From Streptomyces aurantiacus (lineage in GTDB: Bacteria; Actinomycetota; Actinomycetes; Streptomycetales; Streptomycetaceae): a stretch of DNA of 64,000 bases. Positions within the stretch are counted from its first letter, which is position 1. The number at the start of each line of letters is the position of its first letter. The stretch is from positions 3,906,001-3,970,000 of the forward strand of contig NZ_CP114283.1 of the NCBI RefSeq assembly GCF_027107535.1. The letters are read 5' to 3'. The notes under the pieces are model-generated. The model was not told the DNA's origin, did no database searches, and saw only the letters and a program-made list of their open reading frames with translations. Positions 7,608-19,400 of the stretch are shown piece by piece. A program made the position numbers and the translations under genes.

Positions 7608-9893
7608 CTATGCCGGCCGCAGCCACACCGTCGCCAGTGGCGGCAGCGTGAGCCGCGTACTGGCCGCCCACCCGTTCAGTCCCTCCCCGTCGGCCTTGAC
7701 GGCGTCGGCGTGCGTGACACCGCCGCCTCCGAAGCACTCCGCGTCGGTGTTCAGGACCTCCTGCCAGGCAGGTACGTGGTCCGGTACTCCGAGCCGGTAC
7801 TCGTGCCGTACGACCGGCGAGAAGTTGGAGACGGCCAGCAGCGGTTCCCCGTCCGCCGCGAACCGCAGGAAGGCGAGGACGTTGTCGTCCGCCGCGTCCC
7901 CGGCGACCCACGCGAACCCGCCAGGGTCGGTGTCCCGCTCCCAGAGTGCGCCGGCCGCCCGGTACTGACGGTTGAGCTCGCGGACGAGGTCGCGCACTCC
8001 CCGGTGGTCCGCTTCGGCGCCGTACGCGGGATCGAGCAGCCCCCAGTCGGGCCCGTGCGCCTCCGACCACTCCGCGCCCTGGGCGAACTCCTGGCCCATG
8101 AAGAGGAGCTGCTTGCCGGGGTGGGCCCACATGAAGGCCAGGTAGGCGCGGTGGGTGGCCCGTTGCTGCCACCAGTCGCCGGGCATCTTCGACACCAGTG
8201 ACTGCTTGCCGTGCACGACCTCGTCGTGCGAGATGGGGAGCACGTAGTTCTCGCTGTAGGCGTACACCATCGAGAACGTCATCTCGTTGTGGTGGTACTT
8301 GCGGTGCACGGGTTCGTGCTGGATGTACTCCAGCGAGTCGTGCATCCAGCCCATGTTCCACTTCAGGCCGAAGCCGAGACCGCCGCTGTCGGTGGGACGG
8401 GTCACCCCGTCCCAGGCGGTCGACTCCTCCGCGATGGTCACGATCCCCGGCACCCGCCGGTACAGCGTCGCGTTCATCTCCTGGAGGAACGCCATCGCGT
8501 CGAGGTCCTCGCGCCCACCGAAGACGTTGGGTGTCCACTGGCCGGAGTCCCGGGAGTAGTCGAGGTAGAGCATGGACGCGACCGCGTCCACGCGCAGCCC
8601 GTCGATGTGGAACTCCTCGCACCAGTAGACGGCGTTGGCGACGAGGAAGTTGCGCACCTCCACCCGCCCGAAGTCGAACTCGTACGTTCCCCAGTCGGGA
8701 TGCTCGGCACGCCGGTCGTCCCCGGGTTCGTAGAGCGGCTCCCCGTCGAAGCGGGCCAGCGCCCAGTCGTCCTTCGGGAAGTGCGCGGGCACCCAGTCCA
8801 TGATGACGCCGATGCCGGCCCGGTGCAGTGCGTCGACGAGGTACTTGAAGTCGTCGGGGCTGCCGAGGCGGGCGGTGGGCGCGTAGAAGCCGGTGACCTG
8901 GTAGCCCCAGGAGCCGCCGAAGGGGTGCTCGGCGACCGGCATCAGCTCGACGTGCGTGAAGCCCAGGTCGGCGACGTACTCGGGCAGCACGTCCGCCAAC
9001 TGACGGTACGTCAATCCGGGGCGCCAGGAGGGGAGATGGATCTCGTACACCGAGAACGGCGCCTCGTGCACCGGTGTGTCGGCGCGGTGCGCCAGCCACT
9101 GCGCGTCGTTCCACTCGTAGTGCGAGGCCGTGACGACGGACGCCGTGTCGGGCGGCACCTCGGCGCGGCGTGCCATCGGGTCGGCCTTGAGGAACCGGCC
9201 GCCGTGGCGGGACGTGATCTCGAACTTGTACCGCGCACCCTCGCCGATGCCGGGCAGGAACAGCTCCCACACACCGGCCGCGCCCAGCGAGCGCATCGGG
9301 AACTGCGTACCGTCCCAGAAGGTGAAGTCCCCGGCGACCCGCACGCCGAGGGCGTTCGGCGCCCACACGGTGAAGCGGGTGCCCGCCACTGACTGGTGCG
9401 TCATCGGCTCGGCCCCGAGTGCCTGCCACAGCTGCTCGTGCCGGCCCTCACGGACGAGGTGCAGATCGAGCTCGCCGAGCGCGGGCAGGAACCGGTACGG
9501 GTCCTCCACCTCCAGCTCGGTGCCGTCCGCGTACCTGACCAGCAACGTGTACTCGGGCACGACGTCGAGCGGCAGCACTCCCGAGAAGAGGCCGTCGCCC
9601 TCGCTGTCCAGCTTCATCCGCAGCCCGTCCGGCAATGACACGGACACGGCCTCGGCGAACGGCCGCAGCGTGCGGAAGACGACACCCTCCGACACGGGAT
9701 GCGCCCCGAGCAGTGCATGCGGATCGTGATGGGTTCCCGACAGCAGCCGCTCCCGGTCCGCCGGGTCCATCGAGGACACCGGCCGCCGTTCTCCGGGACC
9801 GTCCTGCCCCGGCGCGGACGAACCGGCCTCGGCGGGGCGGACGTCCTTGGACGGCGGCGGGGTCAGGGGTACGGAGATATTGCGGGCTGCCAC
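7608..9893 (-). CDS. glgB: 1,4-alpha-glucan branching enzyme GlgB
   Basis: 761-residue GH13 branching enzyme that makes the alpha-1,6 branches in cytosolic alpha-glucan. An N-terminal CBM48-like region precedes the barrel. The catalytic residues are readable: nucleophile Asp in [15 protein letters not shown] (~433), acid Glu in [11 protein letters not shown] (~486), and the transition-state Asp in [11 protein letters not shown] (~554). DWVPAHFP is also typical. The GTG start at 9893 is four bases after the mak stop, with GGAGG inside the end of mak, so translation is coupled. It is the last enzyme of the GlgE pathway, branching the linear maltosyl chains made by GlgE. Confidence 0.97.
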   Translation of the reverse strand: MAARNISVPLTPPPSKDVRPAEAGSSAPGQDGPGERRPVSSMDPADRERLLSGTHHDPHALLGAHPVSEGVVFRTLRPFAEAVSVSLPDGLRMKLDSEGDGLFSGVLPLDVVPEYTLLVRYADGTELEVEDPYRFLPALGELDLHLVREGRHEQLWQALGAEPMTHQSVAGTRFTVWAPNALGVRVAGDFTFWDGTQFPMRSLGAAGVWELFLPGIGEGARYKFEITSRHGGRFLKADPMARRAEVPPDTASVVTASHYEWNDAQWLAHRADTPVHEAPFSVYEIHLPSWRPGLTYRQLADVLPEYVADLGFTHVELMPVAEHPFGGSWGYQVTGFYAPTARLGSPDDFKYLVDALHRAGIGVIMDWVPAHFPKDDWALARFDGEPLYEPGDDRRAEHPDWGTYEFDFGRVEVRNFLVANAVYWCEEFHIDGLRVDAVASMLYLDYSRDSGQWTPNVFGGREDLDAMAFLQEMNATLYRRVPGIVTIAEESTAWDGVTRPTDSGGLGFGLKWNMGWMHDSLEYIQHEPVHRKYHHNEMTFSMVYAYSENYVLPISHDEVVHGKQSLVSKMPGDWWQQRATHRAYLAFMWAHPGKQLLFMGQEFAQGAEWSEAHGPDWGLLDPAYGAEADHRGVRDLVRELNRQYRAAGALWERDTDPGGFAWVAGDAADDNVLAFLRFAADGEPLLAVSNFSPVVRHEYRLGVPDHVPAWQEVLNTDAECFGGGGVTHADAVKADGEGLNGWAASTRLTLPPLATVWLRPA

Positions 9894-9897
9894 GGTT

Positions 9898-11307
9898 TCA
9901 GCCTCCTTGAGCGCTGTGGAACGAAGGGATGGGTGTGTGCGGACTGCCGGAGGGAACGGGGGAGTTCTCGGCCAGCCGGGCGATCGCCGCCATCGGCACG
10001 GGCAGCCAGTCGGGCCGGTGCCGCGCCTCGTACAGTGCCTCGTACACGGCTCGGTCCGTCTCGTAGGCCCTCAGCAGTTCGGGTTGCGCGCGCGGGTCCC
10101 ACCGCGCCTGGGCGGCGTACCCGGCGCAGTAGGCATCCCGGCAGCGACGTGCCCACTCCGGACGCCACGGGCGGCGGCTGCGGGCGGCGTAGTCGAAGGA
10201 GCGCAGCATGCCCGCGACATCGCGTACGGGGGACTGGAGCTGTCGGCGTTCGGCGATGGGACGGGCAGGTTCGCCCTCGAAGTCGATGACGAACCACCGC
10301 TCCCCGGCCCACAGCACCTGACCGAGGTGCAGATCGCCGTGGATCCGCTGAGCCGGACGGCCCGAGTCGAGCACGGCGAGCGCGTCGAAGGCGGCCCGCA
10401 GCCCGTCCGCATGGGGCACGAGCTCCGGCACCGACCGGCTCGTCGTGTCCAGCCGTTCGATCATCGCCGCCGCGAGTCGCCTGTTCCCGCGCCCGGTCGG
10501 CGCGCCGAGGGCGAACGCGGCGGCCAGCGCGAGATGCACCTCGGCGGTCGCCCGCCCCAGTTCGTACGCCTCGTCCGCGAAGTCCCGTCCCGCGGTGAGC
10601 GATTCGAGTGCGAGGGTCCATCCGTCGACGGCGTCCGGCAGGAACGGCTGGAGCACAGCGAGCGTCGCCACCTGGGGTTGTGAGGTCCGCATCCACGCCA
10701 CGGGGGCCGGCACACGGGTGCATCCCTGACGGGCCAGGGCCCAGGGCACCTCCAGGTCCGGATTGATGCCGGGCTGCACCCGTCGGAACACCTTGAGGAT
10801 GTACGAACCCCCGTACACCAGCGAGGAGTTGGACTGCTCCACGTCGAGAAGGCGGGGTGTCAGACCGGCGGGGACCGCCACCTTCGCGTCACGCTCGAAC
10901 CGCAGCGGACCCGCCGTGCCCGGGGTGCGCAGCCGCTCCAGCAGCAGGTCGGCCGACCGTGGTTCCTGCAGGGCGTCGTACACCGTGAGACCGGCCAACG
11001 GTCCCTCGCTCGCCCGGCCGATACGGGCGTGCGCCAGCCGGGGAGGGAGGACGTCCCCGACGCCGAGAAGCAACTGGTAGCAGTCCCCGGGCTGGGACGG
11101 CGAAGTGCCGTGCCGGGTGCTGACCAGCAGGTGCAGGCATGCCGGATGCAGCTCGGTCACCGAGAGCAGGGACAGCTCGGTGATGTCCCGGCCCTTGCCC
11201 GCGAACCAGCGCTGCTGGGGCAGCCACGTCCGCAGCAGATCGGCGAGCGACGTCAGCAGAAGAGCCGGACTGTGGCCGCTGGGGCGGGGTGATACGACCT
11301 TGCGCAT
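9898..11307 (-). CDS. mak: Maltokinase (Mak/Pep2)
   Basis: 469-residue ATP-dependent maltose kinase that makes maltose-1-phosphate, the donor used by GlgE. The N-terminal cap holds [19 protein letters not shown], the Mak signature. The kinase lobe has catalytic [13 protein letters not shown] (~321) and the metal-binding Asp in [11 protein letters not shown] (~341), as in aminoglycoside-kinase-like folds. The ATG at 11307 has AAAGGA upstream. The frame is open for another 1.7 kb upstream, but that is an artefact of the composition of treS. It sits 14 bases after treS and 4 before glgB, as the third enzyme of the operon. Confidence 0.95.
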   Translation of the reverse strand: MRKVVSPRPSGHSPALLLTSLADLLRTWLPQQRWFAGKGRDITELSLLSVTELHPACLHLLVSTRHGTSPSQPGDCYQLLLGVGDVLPPRLAHARIGRASEGPLAGLTVYDALQEPRSADLLLERLRTPGTAGPLRFERDAKVAVPAGLTPRLLDVEQSNSSLVYGGSYILKVFRRVQPGINPDLEVPWALARQGCTRVPAPVAWMRTSQPQVATLAVLQPFLPDAVDGWTLALESLTAGRDFADEAYELGRATAEVHLALAAAFALGAPTGRGNRRLAAAMIERLDTTSRSVPELVPHADGLRAAFDALAVLDSGRPAQRIHGDLHLGQVLWAGERWFVIDFEGEPARPIAERRQLQSPVRDVAGMLRSFDYAARSRRPWRPEWARRCRDAYCAGYAAQARWDPRAQPELLRAYETDRAVYEALYEARHRPDWLPVPMAAIARLAENSPVPSGSPHTPIPSFHSAQGG

Positions 11308-11321
11308 GACGACCCGTCCTT

Positions 11322-13052
11322 TCAGGAGCACACCATCAATCGGCGTTTGGTGAGGGGAGTGGCCCCACACAGTCGGAACCAGTAGAAGCCGTGGCCTGCG
11401 AGGGTGAGGAGGTAGGGGAGGTCGCCGATGGCGGGGAAGCGGACGCCGCCGATGAGTTCGACGGGGTGGCGGCCGTTGAAGGTCTGGAGGTCGAGTTCGG
11501 TGGGCTGGGCGAAGCGGGAGAAGTTGTGGACGCACAGGACGAGGTCGTCGCCGTGTTCGCGGAGGAAGGCGATGACGGCGGGGTTGGAGGAGGGGAGTTC
11601 GGTGTAGGAGCCGAGGCCGAAGGCGGGGTTCTGTTTGCGGATTTCGATCATGCGTCGGGTCCAGTGGAGCAGTGAGCTGGGGTTGCTCATGGAGGCTTCG
11701 ACGTTGGTGACCTGGTAGCCGTGGACGGGGTCCATGATCGTGGGGAGGAAGAGGCGTCCGGGGTCGCAGGAGGAGAAGCCTGCGTTGCGGTCGGGGGTCC
11801 ATTGCATGGGGGTGCGGACGGCGTCGCGGTCGCCGAGCCAGATGTTGTCGCCCATGCCGATTTCGTCGCCGTAGTAGAGGATCGGTGATCCTGGCAGTGA
11901 CAGCAGCAGTGCGGTGAAGAGTTCGATCTGGTTGCGGTCGTTGTCGAGGAGGGTGGCGAGGCGGCGGCGGATGCCGATGTTGGCGCGCATGCGGGGGTCT
12001 TTGGCGTATTCGGCGTACATGTAGTCGCGTTCTTCGTCGGTGACCATTTCGAGGGTGAGTTCGTCGTGGTTGCGGAGGAAGATGCCCCATTGGCAGCCGG
12101 AGGGGATGGCGGGGGTTTTCGCGAGGATTTCGGAGACGGGGTAGCGGGATTCGCGGCGGACGGCCATGAAGATGCGTGGCATGACGGGGAAGTGGAAGGC
12201 CATGTGGCATTCGTCGCCGCCGGTGGTGTAGTCGCCGAAGTAGTCGACGACGTCTTCGGGCCATTGGTTGGCTTCGGCGAGGAGGACGGTGTCGGGGTAG
12301 TGGGCGTCGATTTCGGCGCGGACGCGTTTGAGGACGTGGTGGGTGGCGGGGAGGTTTTCGCAGTCGGTGCCTTCTTCGGCGAAGAGGTAGGGGACGGCGT
12401 CGAGGCGGAAGCCGTCGATGCCGAGGTCGAGCCAGAAGCGGAGGGCGGAGACGATTTCTTCCTGGACGGCGGGGTTTTCGAAGTTGAGGTCGGGTTGGTG
12501 GGAGAAGAAGCGGTGCCAGTAGTACTGCTTGCGGATGGGGTCGAAGGTCCAGTTGGAGGCTTCGGTGTCGACGAAGATGATGCGGGCGTCGGGGTATTGC
12601 TTGTCGTCGTCGGCCCACATGTAGTAGTCGCCGTAGGGGCCTTGGGGGTCGTTGCGTGAGGCTTGGAACCAGGGGTGCTGGTCGCTGGTGTGGTTCATGA
12701 CGAAGTCGATGATGACGCGCATGCCGCGTTGGTGGGCGGCGTCGACGAATTCGACGAAGTCGGCGAGGTCGCCGAATTCGGGGAGGACGGCGGTGTAGTC
12801 GGAGACGTCGTAGCCGCCGTCTTTGAGGGGGGATTTGAAGAAGGGGGGGAGCCAGAGGCAGTCGACGCCGAGCCATTGGAGGTAGTCGAGTTTGGCGGTG
12901 AGGCCTTTGAGGTCGCCGATGCCGTCGCCGTTGCTGTCCTGGAAGGAGCGGACGAGGACTTCGTAGAAGACGGCGCGTTTGAACCATTCGGGGTCCCGGT
13001 CTTTGGCGGGGGTGTCTTCGAATGTGTCCGGGACGGGCTCGTTGACGATCAT
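11322..13052 (-). CDS. treS: Trehalose synthase / maltose alpha-D-glucosyltransferase TreS
   Basis: 576-residue GH13 enzyme that interconverts trehalose and maltose. N-terminal [19 protein letters not shown], catalytic [11 protein letters not shown] (~215), Glu in [11 protein letters not shown] (~256) and [12 protein letters not shown] (~326) are the TreS pattern. The ATG overlaps the glgE stop (ATGA). There is no fused maltokinase domain; mak is separate and next. Codon use is odd: lysine AAA, glutamate GAA, glutamine CAA and leucine CTC prevail through most of the gene, while the flanking genes use AAG, GAG, CAG and CTG. The last ~25 codons return to ordinary usage. This suggests a separate history or special selection. 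Confidence 0.96.
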   Translation of the reverse strand: MIVNEPVPDTFEDTPAKDRDPEWFKRAVFYEVLVRSFQDSNGDGIGDLKGLTAKLDYLQWLGVDCLWLPPFFKSPLKDGGYDVSDYTAVLPEFGDLADFVEFVDAAHQRGMRVIIDFVMNHTSDQHPWFQASRNDPQGPYGDYYMWADDDKQYPDARIIFVDTEASNWTFDPIRKQYYWHRFFSHQPDLNFENPAVQEEIVSALRFWLDLGIDGFRLDAVPYLFAEEGTDCENLPATHHVLKRVRAEIDAHYPDTVLLAEANQWPEDVVDYFGDYTTGGDECHMAFHFPVMPRIFMAVRRESRYPVSEILAKTPAIPSGCQWGIFLRNHDELTLEMVTDEERDYMYAEYAKDPRMRANIGIRRRLATLLDNDRNQIELFTALLLSLPGSPILYYGDEIGMGDNIWLGDRDAVRTPMQWTPDRNAGFSSCDPGRLFLPTIMDPVHGYQVTNVEASMSNPSSLLHWTRRMIEIRKQNPAFGLGSYTELPSSNPAVIAFLREHGDDLVLCVHNFSRFAQPTELDLQTFNGRHPVELIGGVRFPAIGDLPYLLTLAGHGFYWFRLCGATPLTKRRLMVCS

Positions 13053-15097
13053 GTGGGTGACCCTCCGGTGGGCGGTGAGGACGGTCGCAGGACGGTGGTG
13101 ACGTGCGCGGGCCGCTGTCCGGGCGTGAGGCGTACGTAGTTGGTCCTGCCCCAGTGGTAGATCTCGCCGGTGAGCTCGTCGCGCACCGGCACCGACTCGT
13201 GCCAGTCGAGGCCCAGTCGTGGCATGTCCAACGAGATGGTCGCTTCCTGGGTGTGGTGAGGGTCGAGGTTCACGACCACCACGACCACGTCATGACCGGT
13301 GCGCTTGCTGTACACGATCACGGCGTCGTTGTCGGCTTCGTGAAAATGGACGTTCCTGAGCCGGCGCAGCGCACCGTGCTCCCGCCGGATCCTGTTGAGC
13401 GAGCCGATGAGCGGCGCGATGGACGTTCCCGCGCGCTCGGCCGCCTCCCAGTCCCGCGGTCGAAGCTGGTACTTCTCCGAGTCGAGATAGTCCTCGGTCC
13501 CTGCCCTGACCGCGGTGTTCTCGCACAGTTCGTATCCCGCGTACATTCCCCAGGCGGGAGAGAGCGTCGCTGCCAGGACGGCACGGATCTCGAAAGCGGG
13601 CCGGCCTCCGTGCTGGAGGAACCCGGGGAGAATGTCAGGGGTGTTGACGAAGAAGTTGGGCCGCATATAGGCGGCCGCCTCACCCGACAGCTCGGTGAGG
13701 TACTCGGTCAGTTCCTCTTTGGTGTCGCGCCACGTGAAGTACGTGTACGACTGCTGGAAACCGACGCGGGCCAGAGTGTGCATGATCTCCGGGCGGGTGA
13801 AGGCCTCGGCCAGGAAGATCACATCGGGATCGGTGCCGTTGATGTCGGCGATCACGCGCTCCCAGAACATGACCGGCTTCGTATGCGGATTGTCGACGCG
13901 GAAGATCCGTACGCCGTGACCCATCCAGAACCGAAGAATCCTGACCGTCTCCCGGATCAGGCCGGGCATGTCCTTGTCGAAGGAGATCGGATAGATGTCC
14001 TGGTACTTCTTCGGCGGGTTCTCCGCGTACGCGATCGTCCCGTCGGGGCGGTGGTGGAACCACTCCGGGTGCTTCTCCACCCACGGGTGGTCAGGTGAGC
14101 ACTGGAGCGCGAAATCCATGGCGACTTCGAGTTGCAGAGCGGTCGCGGCGCGGACGAACTCGTCGAAGTCGTCGATCGTGCCGAGATCGGGATGGACGGC
14201 GTCGTGCCCGCCCTCCGGCGAACCGATCGCCCACGGAACCCCGACATCCCCACGGTCTGCCGAGAGGTTGTTGTTCGGTCCCTTGCGGAAGGTCGTGCCG
14301 ATGGGGTGGACCGGCGGCAGGTACACCACGTCGAAGCCCATCGCGGCGATGGCCGGCAGCCGTCGCGCCGCGGTCCGGAACGTGCCGCTGACCGGCGGCT
14401 TGCCCGGCTCGACCAGCGCGCCCTCCGACCGCGGGAAGAACTCGTACCAGGAGCCGTACAGCGCCCGCTCCCGCTCCACGCGCAGAGGGAGCGGTTCCGA
14501 TCGGGAGATCCGCTCCCTGAGGGGGTGTCCGGCGAGCGCCGCGTCCACGTCCGGCGTCAGCGCGGCGGCCAGACGCGCGGCCAGGGGGCGGGACTCGTCG
14601 CGCAGGGCGGCCGCGGCGGTCAGCACGGCCGCCCGTCCCGCCTCGCGCGGCACTCCGGAGGCGGCCCGCTCGTACAGCTCGGCGCCCTCCTCCAGGACCA
14701 GGCCCACGTCGATGCCGGCCGGGATCTTGATGCGGGCGGACCGGCGCCAGGCGGACACGGGGTCCGACCACGCCTCCACCCAGAAGGACCAGTCGCCCAC
14801 CGTCTCGGGAGTGACGTCGGCGCCCCAGCGGTCACTTCCGGGGGCGAGCTCCCGCATGGGCGTCCACGGGCCGGTGCGGCCTTCGGGATCGCGCAGGACG
14901 ACGTTCGCGGCGACCGCGTCGTGGCCCTCCCCGAAGAGAGTGGCGGAGACCTGGAACGTCTCGCCCGGAACCGCCTTCGCCGGGCGGTTGCCGCGGTCGA
15001 CGGCCGGACGGACATCGACGACGGGGACTCGGCCGATCGGAACGACGGGCATGCGGCCAACAGGGGGGACGCGGCCGTCTGCCGGGTTCTCGGTCAT
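13049..15097 (-). CDS. glgE: Alpha-1,4-glucan:maltose-1-phosphate maltosyltransferase GlgE
   Basis: 682-residue GH13_3 enzyme that transfers maltose from maltose-1-phosphate to the end of an alpha-glucan chain. The N-terminal region [21 protein letters not shown] is typical. The barrel shows [13 protein letters not shown], nucleophile Asp in [12 protein letters not shown] (~399) and acid/base Glu in [12 protein letters not shown] (~427), followed by [11 protein letters not shown]. The start ATG at 15097 lies 5 bases after GGAGGTGA; a GTG at 15106 is inside that site. It is the committed step of the operon; its stop overlaps the treS start. DUF5133 lies 56 bases upstream in the same direction. 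Confidence 0.97.
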   Translation of the reverse strand: MTENPADGRVPPVGRMPVVPIGRVPVVDVRPAVDRGNRPAKAVPGETFQVSATLFGEGHDAVAANVVLRDPEGRTGPWTPMRELAPGSDRWGADVTPETVGDWSFWVEAWSDPVSAWRRSARIKIPAGIDVGLVLEEGAELYERAASGVPREAGRAAVLTAAAALRDESRPLAARLAAALTPDVDAALAGHPLRERISRSEPLPLRVERERALYGSWYEFFPRSEGALVEPGKPPVSGTFRTAARRLPAIAAMGFDVVYLPPVHPIGTTFRKGPNNNLSADRGDVGVPWAIGSPEGGHDAVHPDLGTIDDFDEFVRAATALQLEVAMDFALQCSPDHPWVEKHPEWFHHRPDGTIAYAENPPKKYQDIYPISFDKDMPGLIRETVRILRFWMGHGVRIFRVDNPHTKPVMFWERVIADINGTDPDVIFLAEAFTRPEIMHTLARVGFQQSYTYFTWRDTKEELTEYLTELSGEAAAYMRPNFFVNTPDILPGFLQHGGRPAFEIRAVLAATLSPAWGMYAGYELCENTAVRAGTEDYLDSEKYQLRPRDWEAAERAGTSIAPLIGSLNRIRREHGALRRLRNVHFHEADNDAVIVYSKRTGHDVVVVVVNLDPHHTQEATISLDMPRLGLDWHESVPVRDELTGEIYHWGRTNYVRLTPGQRPAHVTTVLRPSSPPTGGSPT

Positions 15098-15153
15098 GGG
15101 ATTCACCTCCGTCGTCGTTGTCCTGGTCCGTGGCCGGCCGTCGGGTCGCAGCC

Positions 15154-15447
15154 CTAGGCCACGGGGCTCGCCGCGAGTCCGTCGGGACGGCCCGGGCGTT
15201 CGCCGCTCTTCGGGCCGGCGTTGGCCCGTTCGCGGCGACGGGCGGCCGAGGTGGCCGCCAGGTAGCGCTCGGCGGCGTGCACGGCCTCCCGGGCGCAGCG
15301 TTTGCCCATCAGGACACAGAGTGTGTAGCCCGTGTCCTCGAAGTTGCCCCGCGCGGCACGGTCGGCGGGGGCCGCGAGCATCATGCGTTCCCAGGCCCGG
15401 TACAACTCCAGGTGCCTGGCGACCTCGTCCTTGGCAGGCAGCAGCAT
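15154..15447 (-). CDS. DUF5133 family protein
   Basis: 97-residue soluble, helical protein of a Streptomyces-specific family of unknown function. The signature DTGYTLCVLMGKRCAREAVHAAERYL is shared with a second copy at 62097. The paralogue begins MLMPHP, so the ATG at 15447 (MLLPAKDEV) is preferred over the GTG at 15459. It precedes glgE by 56 bases and is probably the first gene of the glgE-treS-mak-glgB transcript. Its paralogue sits beside stress sigma factors, hinting at a regulatory or stress role for the family; that is inference. Confidence 0.85.
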   Translation of the reverse strand: MLLPAKDEVARHLELYRAWERMMLAAPADRAARGNFEDTGYTLCVLMGKRCAREAVHAAERYLAATSAARRRERANAGPKSGERPGRPDGLAASPVA

Positions 15448-15753
15448 CTCACTGGTCACCTTCCACTCCCTCGGATGCGCACGGTTCGCTCGGATGTGCG
15501 GGAAGGCCGTGCACGCGGAGACACCGGCCGACTACAACGGCCGACACCCTCACTCATGGTGCACGCGCGGGCACCGAACGTCCTGTTGTCGATTCAACGA
15601 CATGTGACCGGCTTTCGTGTTGCACGAATGGAGTACCACTCCCACTCTGATGGGAGTGACTCAGGAGCGATCACTGCTCACGCTTTGTGTTCGGGGCCCG
15701 GCCCGCGAAGGCCGGGAGGAAGCGGGAGCTTCGCCGGTGAGGAGCCAACGACG
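15448..15753. other. Divergent intergenic region with an 8+8 bp inverted repeat
   Basis: 306 bases between the leftward DUF5133/glgE operon and a rightward ATPase-like gene. The visible structure is CACTCCCA (15637-15644) and TGGGAGTG (15651-15658) with a six-base loop, without a T-tract. Its place about 100 bases before the rightward start fits an operator rather than a terminator. I see no clear -10/-35 pair. Confidence 0.45.
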
Positions 15754-16338
15754 ATGAAGACCGTAGTGCCCTGCTACTACCACCTCGACGTGGAAGTCAG
15801 TCCCGAGCGGGTCGATCACGCCAGGCGCATTCTGGCCGCCCACCTCCGGTACTGGAACCTGGAGAATCTCGTCGAACCCGTCTGTCACTGCGCCGAGACG
15901 CTGCTGCGAACCATCGCGGAGCACGCGACGGACAAGAACACCACCATCGAGATGTGGTGGAACGGCCAGCACCTCATCACCGCCATCGCGGACCACGACG
16001 GGGAGTTCCACCCGGAATCGGCGACGCGCGGCTGCCTGGCCCGCATCGCCGCGCTGAGCGACGGCTGGGGGTGCTGCACCACGGGAAGCGGCGGAAGGAT
16101 CGTCTGGTTCTCACGCCGGGCCCGTGCCATGGAACGCGCCCCACTGGTCCCGCCCGTCCCCGAGCCCAGCCTGCGGGAGGCCCGGCGGACGCCCCGCGAG
16201 GTGCCCGTACCGGCTCTGGCGGGTCCGGTGCCCGAGGATCCGCTCGTGGCCGCGGCCGCGTGCGGCCCTTCCGAGGGCCTCGAACCAGGCGCGCTCACCA
16301 CCGTGCTGCGCCGACCGGTCGGCTCTTCGACCGGGTGA
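15754..16338 (+). CDS. Degenerate anti-sigma-type ATPase-like protein, cysteine-rich
   Basis: 194 residues. Residues ~1-115 resemble the small RsbW/HATPase_c_2 proteins of Streptomyces (YYHLDVEVSPERVDHARRIL, then a helix where the ATP-binding N-box should be). The N-box reads ETLLRTIAEHA, lacking the usual Asn, and the G1 region is ADHDGEFHPE, so ATP binding is doubtful. Six cysteines occur in the domain (PCYY, CHC, RGCL, GCC), more than usual. The C-terminal ~75 residues are proline-rich and disordered. Start ATG 15754 has GAGGAG ~10 bases upstream. It may be a nucleotide-independent or redox-responsive binding partner; this is inference. Confidence 0.7.
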   Translation: MKTVVPCYYHLDVEVSPERVDHARRILAAHLRYWNLENLVEPVCHCAETLLRTIAEHATDKNTTIEMWWNGQHLITAIADHDGEFHPESATRGCLARIAALSDGWGCCTTGSGGRIVWFSRRARAMERAPLVPPVPEPSLREARRTPREVPVPALAGPVPEDPLVAAAACGPSEGLEPGALTTVLRRPVGSSTG

Positions 16339-16364
16339 GTTCCGCAGTACGGCATCCGGGTGGA

Positions 16365-16410
16365 ACGCCGCCGGCCCGCGACCGCGTCGGTGGTCGCGGG
16401 CCGGCGGCGT
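16365..16410. terminator. Strong bidirectional terminator, 19-bp perfect stem
   Basis: The arm at 16365-16383 is the exact complement of 16392-16410, with an eight-base loop. It lies between the convergent ends of the ATPase-like gene (16338) and the rhamnosidase gene (16421). Confidence 0.85.
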
Positions 16411-16420
16411 CGACCTGCGG

Positions 16421-19400
16421 TCAGCCGATACGGACCTCCCCGTACGGGATCAGCCGTACCGGGCCCAGCAGCCCGTACGCCCCCCGGGTCAGGCCGCCGT
16501 ACACGCCGGGATCGCTGACCCGCAGGCGGTTGGCGAGCGGGGTGGCCACCTCCACCTCGATGACGTTCGGGCCACGTCCGAGCAGACCGCCCAGGTCCAC
16601 CACCGGATGGATCTGGTCGACCGGGTCGAGCCGGTGGCCGTTGACGGTGACCTGGCAGGTGTCGGTGACCGTGCCCAGCTCCAGACGTGCGCCGTGTCCG
16701 CCGGTCCAGCCGCGGCCGAGGGTGACCGTGGTGCGGTAGCGGCCGATGCCCGAGACGTCGGCCAGTTCGGCGATCTGCGACCAGGGCACCAGCGCGTCCA
16801 GCGTCAGCTCGTGGCCGACGACGCTGGTCCGGGTGGCCGAGGCGCCGGGCCGCCAGTCCTGGACACGCAGGCGCCACGAGGCCAGTTCCATCGGCTCCGG
16901 GACGTCCTTGAAAGAGGTGCGTGCGGTACGCCCGTCCGAGAGCACGGTCCGGTACGTGCCCGTGGCCGTGGCGCGGACGGCCAGGCCGGTGTTCGTGCAG
17001 CGCACCTCGCCCGCCTCACTGGTGACGGCGTGCGGTCGGGTGCCGCGCCGGTCACCGAAGAGGCCCGGCCGGCCGATCGCCACAACAAGGGTCTCCGCGG
17101 GCTGAAGGGTGACCCGTACGGTGACCGAGCCGCCGTCCTCGGTGTACTGAGCGATCCGCTCGGCCTTGCCGGTCCAGGGGTCCAGGAGGTACGGCACGCC
17201 CTTGGCCGCGGTGCGGTGCAGGGTGACCTCGTGGTCGATGGCGGCGACCGGCGGTTTGACGGTCTCGGCGTGCTTGCCGTTGCACAGGTAGTAGTAGTCG
17301 ACACCGTCGGCGACCCGGTGGGCGTTCAGGAGTGTCGAGGCGGTCGCGTGGCGGACATCGGGCCGCACGCCGAGTGCGGCGAGCGCGTCGGGGACCGCGG
17401 TCTTCTCCGTGACGCGGCGAACCAGTGGCTGTGCCAGCAACTCCCCGACCAGCGAGCGCAGTTCGTCGGTCTCACCGGTGTCCGGGACGCCGGGCGGGGT
17501 CACCGTGTCCCAGGCGCCGAGCAGGACGACCGGCAGCCCGGCGCGGGTGAACCGCAGCAGGGTGCGCGCGTCCCGCAGGGCGAGGGTCACCGTGGAGCCG
17601 TGGAAGAAGTCGCCCTCGACGAACAGGGCCTTGTAGGCGGGGCCGTCGGGGGCGAGCCGTCCCCCGCGCACGGTCGCGGCAGGCAGGTCGAGCAGCGGCC
17701 CGCTGAGGAACTGATGGGTCCAGCCGAGTGTGACGCCCGTGGCGGTGAACCACGAGGCGCCGATGCCGGTGGCCGTGTACCCGGTCTGCCGGAACACCGC
17801 GACGTCCGCTCGGGGCCGACCCGTCTGGAGCACCTGGTGGACGCGGCCGAGGTAGCCGGACACGTCCGCGACGTGCTTCCAGGTGGGATGCCTGGGACCC
17901 CAGGACTCGCCGTAACCCGCCGTGCCCTTGTACGGGGTGAAGGCCGCGTATCCGGGCCAGTCGACGCCCGGCAGCTCGGCGTAGGAGAAGCCGTGGACGA
18001 CCGTCTGGTTGACCCCGGCGGCGTAGGCGCCGCCCATGGTGCGCAGGAACCTCTGCCATGTGGTGCTGTAGGCGCTGCCCGCGTACGCGCCCGCCTCGCA
18101 CGAGAGCACGGTGTGCCCCGCCATGTCACGGCCGCCGGCCAGGCACCGGTAGTCGTCGAGGTTCTTGAAGCCCAGGGACTCGCCCTCGGCGATGTCGAGG
18201 ATCGCGGCCGAGGCGATGGCGTCGGTCTGCAGACCGTAGGGCTGGGAGCGCAGTTGGAGACCGAGCGAGTGGGCCCAGGTACGCAGCGCGGTGAGGTGGT
18301 GCCTGTTGAAGAGGGTGGAGACCGTCTCCCAGAAGTCGTGGCGGATCTGGCGGGTGACGGCCGCCTCGAAGGCGTAGACCTGGTTGCTGTTGTCGAGGAT
18401 CACGGCGGGCAGCAGCGGCAGCAGGGAGCGGCCGGTGTGTGCGCTGAACGCGTCGGGCAGGCCGGGTGTCCACTGGAGTCCGTCGGTCTCCAGCTCGATG
18501 GAGTCCTCGAAGAGCGCCCCGCCGGACACCTTCAGCAGTCTGCGGACGGCAGGTGTGAGGATGTGTGCTTCCCAGAAGTCGGTCACCGCGCGTGTACCGG
18601 CCGCGCTGAAGTGGTCGACGACGTAGGCGGGCGGGTCGGTGTGCGGTCCCGCTTCCGGGGTCTGGCCGGAGCCGCGCACCCAGTACGCGATCACGACCCA
18701 CGTGCCGTCGTCGGGCGCGGTCCAGTCGAGGACGCCGTCGGTGACGGCGGCGCTGAGATCGCGGACCGAGTCCTGGTCGAGGCCGGTCTCCTTGCGGGTG
18801 GAGTGCGCGGTGTTCACCCGCGCCGCCTGCACCAGGAGCAGCCGTTGCCCGCTCACACCGGAGGCCGCCTCGTGGACGGGCTCCGGGACGGGGCCGGTGT
18901 AGGTGGCGCCGGAGGCCACGGTGGTCGCTCCGTGGGCGAGCTCCTTGACGGCGGCCTCGCTGTCGGGGGTGATGCCGGGTACGGCGGCGGGCCAGCTGGG
19001 GCCGACGGTGAGGTCGACGGTCAGACCGCGTCGGGCGGCCTGGCTCAGCGCGGCCTCGACTCCCGTGACCCAGGCGGCGGTTCCCCAGCCGTGCCGGGCG
19101 GTGTCCAGCACCGCGGTGTCGGTGACGCTGTGGTGGACGGCGGCTATCTCCGCGCCGCCGAAACCCGCGTCGGCGATCTGGTCGATCTCCCGTCTGATCT
19201 CGTCGGGCCGTACCAGGCCGTCGGGCCACCACCAGCGGAACTTCGGGCGCACCGCGGGGGCCGGCTCGGCGAAGCGCAGGGATGCGCCGGTGTCGCCCGA
19301 CACGGTGGCCGACGCGCGGCCGGGTGCCGCCCGGTCGACGGCTCCGACGGCGGCCGTCACGGCCGCCGCGGCGAGGAGGGTGCGGCGCCGGAGACCCGTC

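Noticed and set aside
9898..12987. A 1029-codon leftward frame joining mak to a long Arg/Pro/His-rich stretch
   Set aside because: The upstream 560 codons lie inside treS in another frame and are composition artefacts; mak starts at 11307 with its own ribosome site.
12066..13139. Rightward frames rich in Gly, Val, Glu and Asp opposite treS
   Set aside because: They mirror the unusual C/A-ending codons of treS on the other strand; no ribosome sites or domain.
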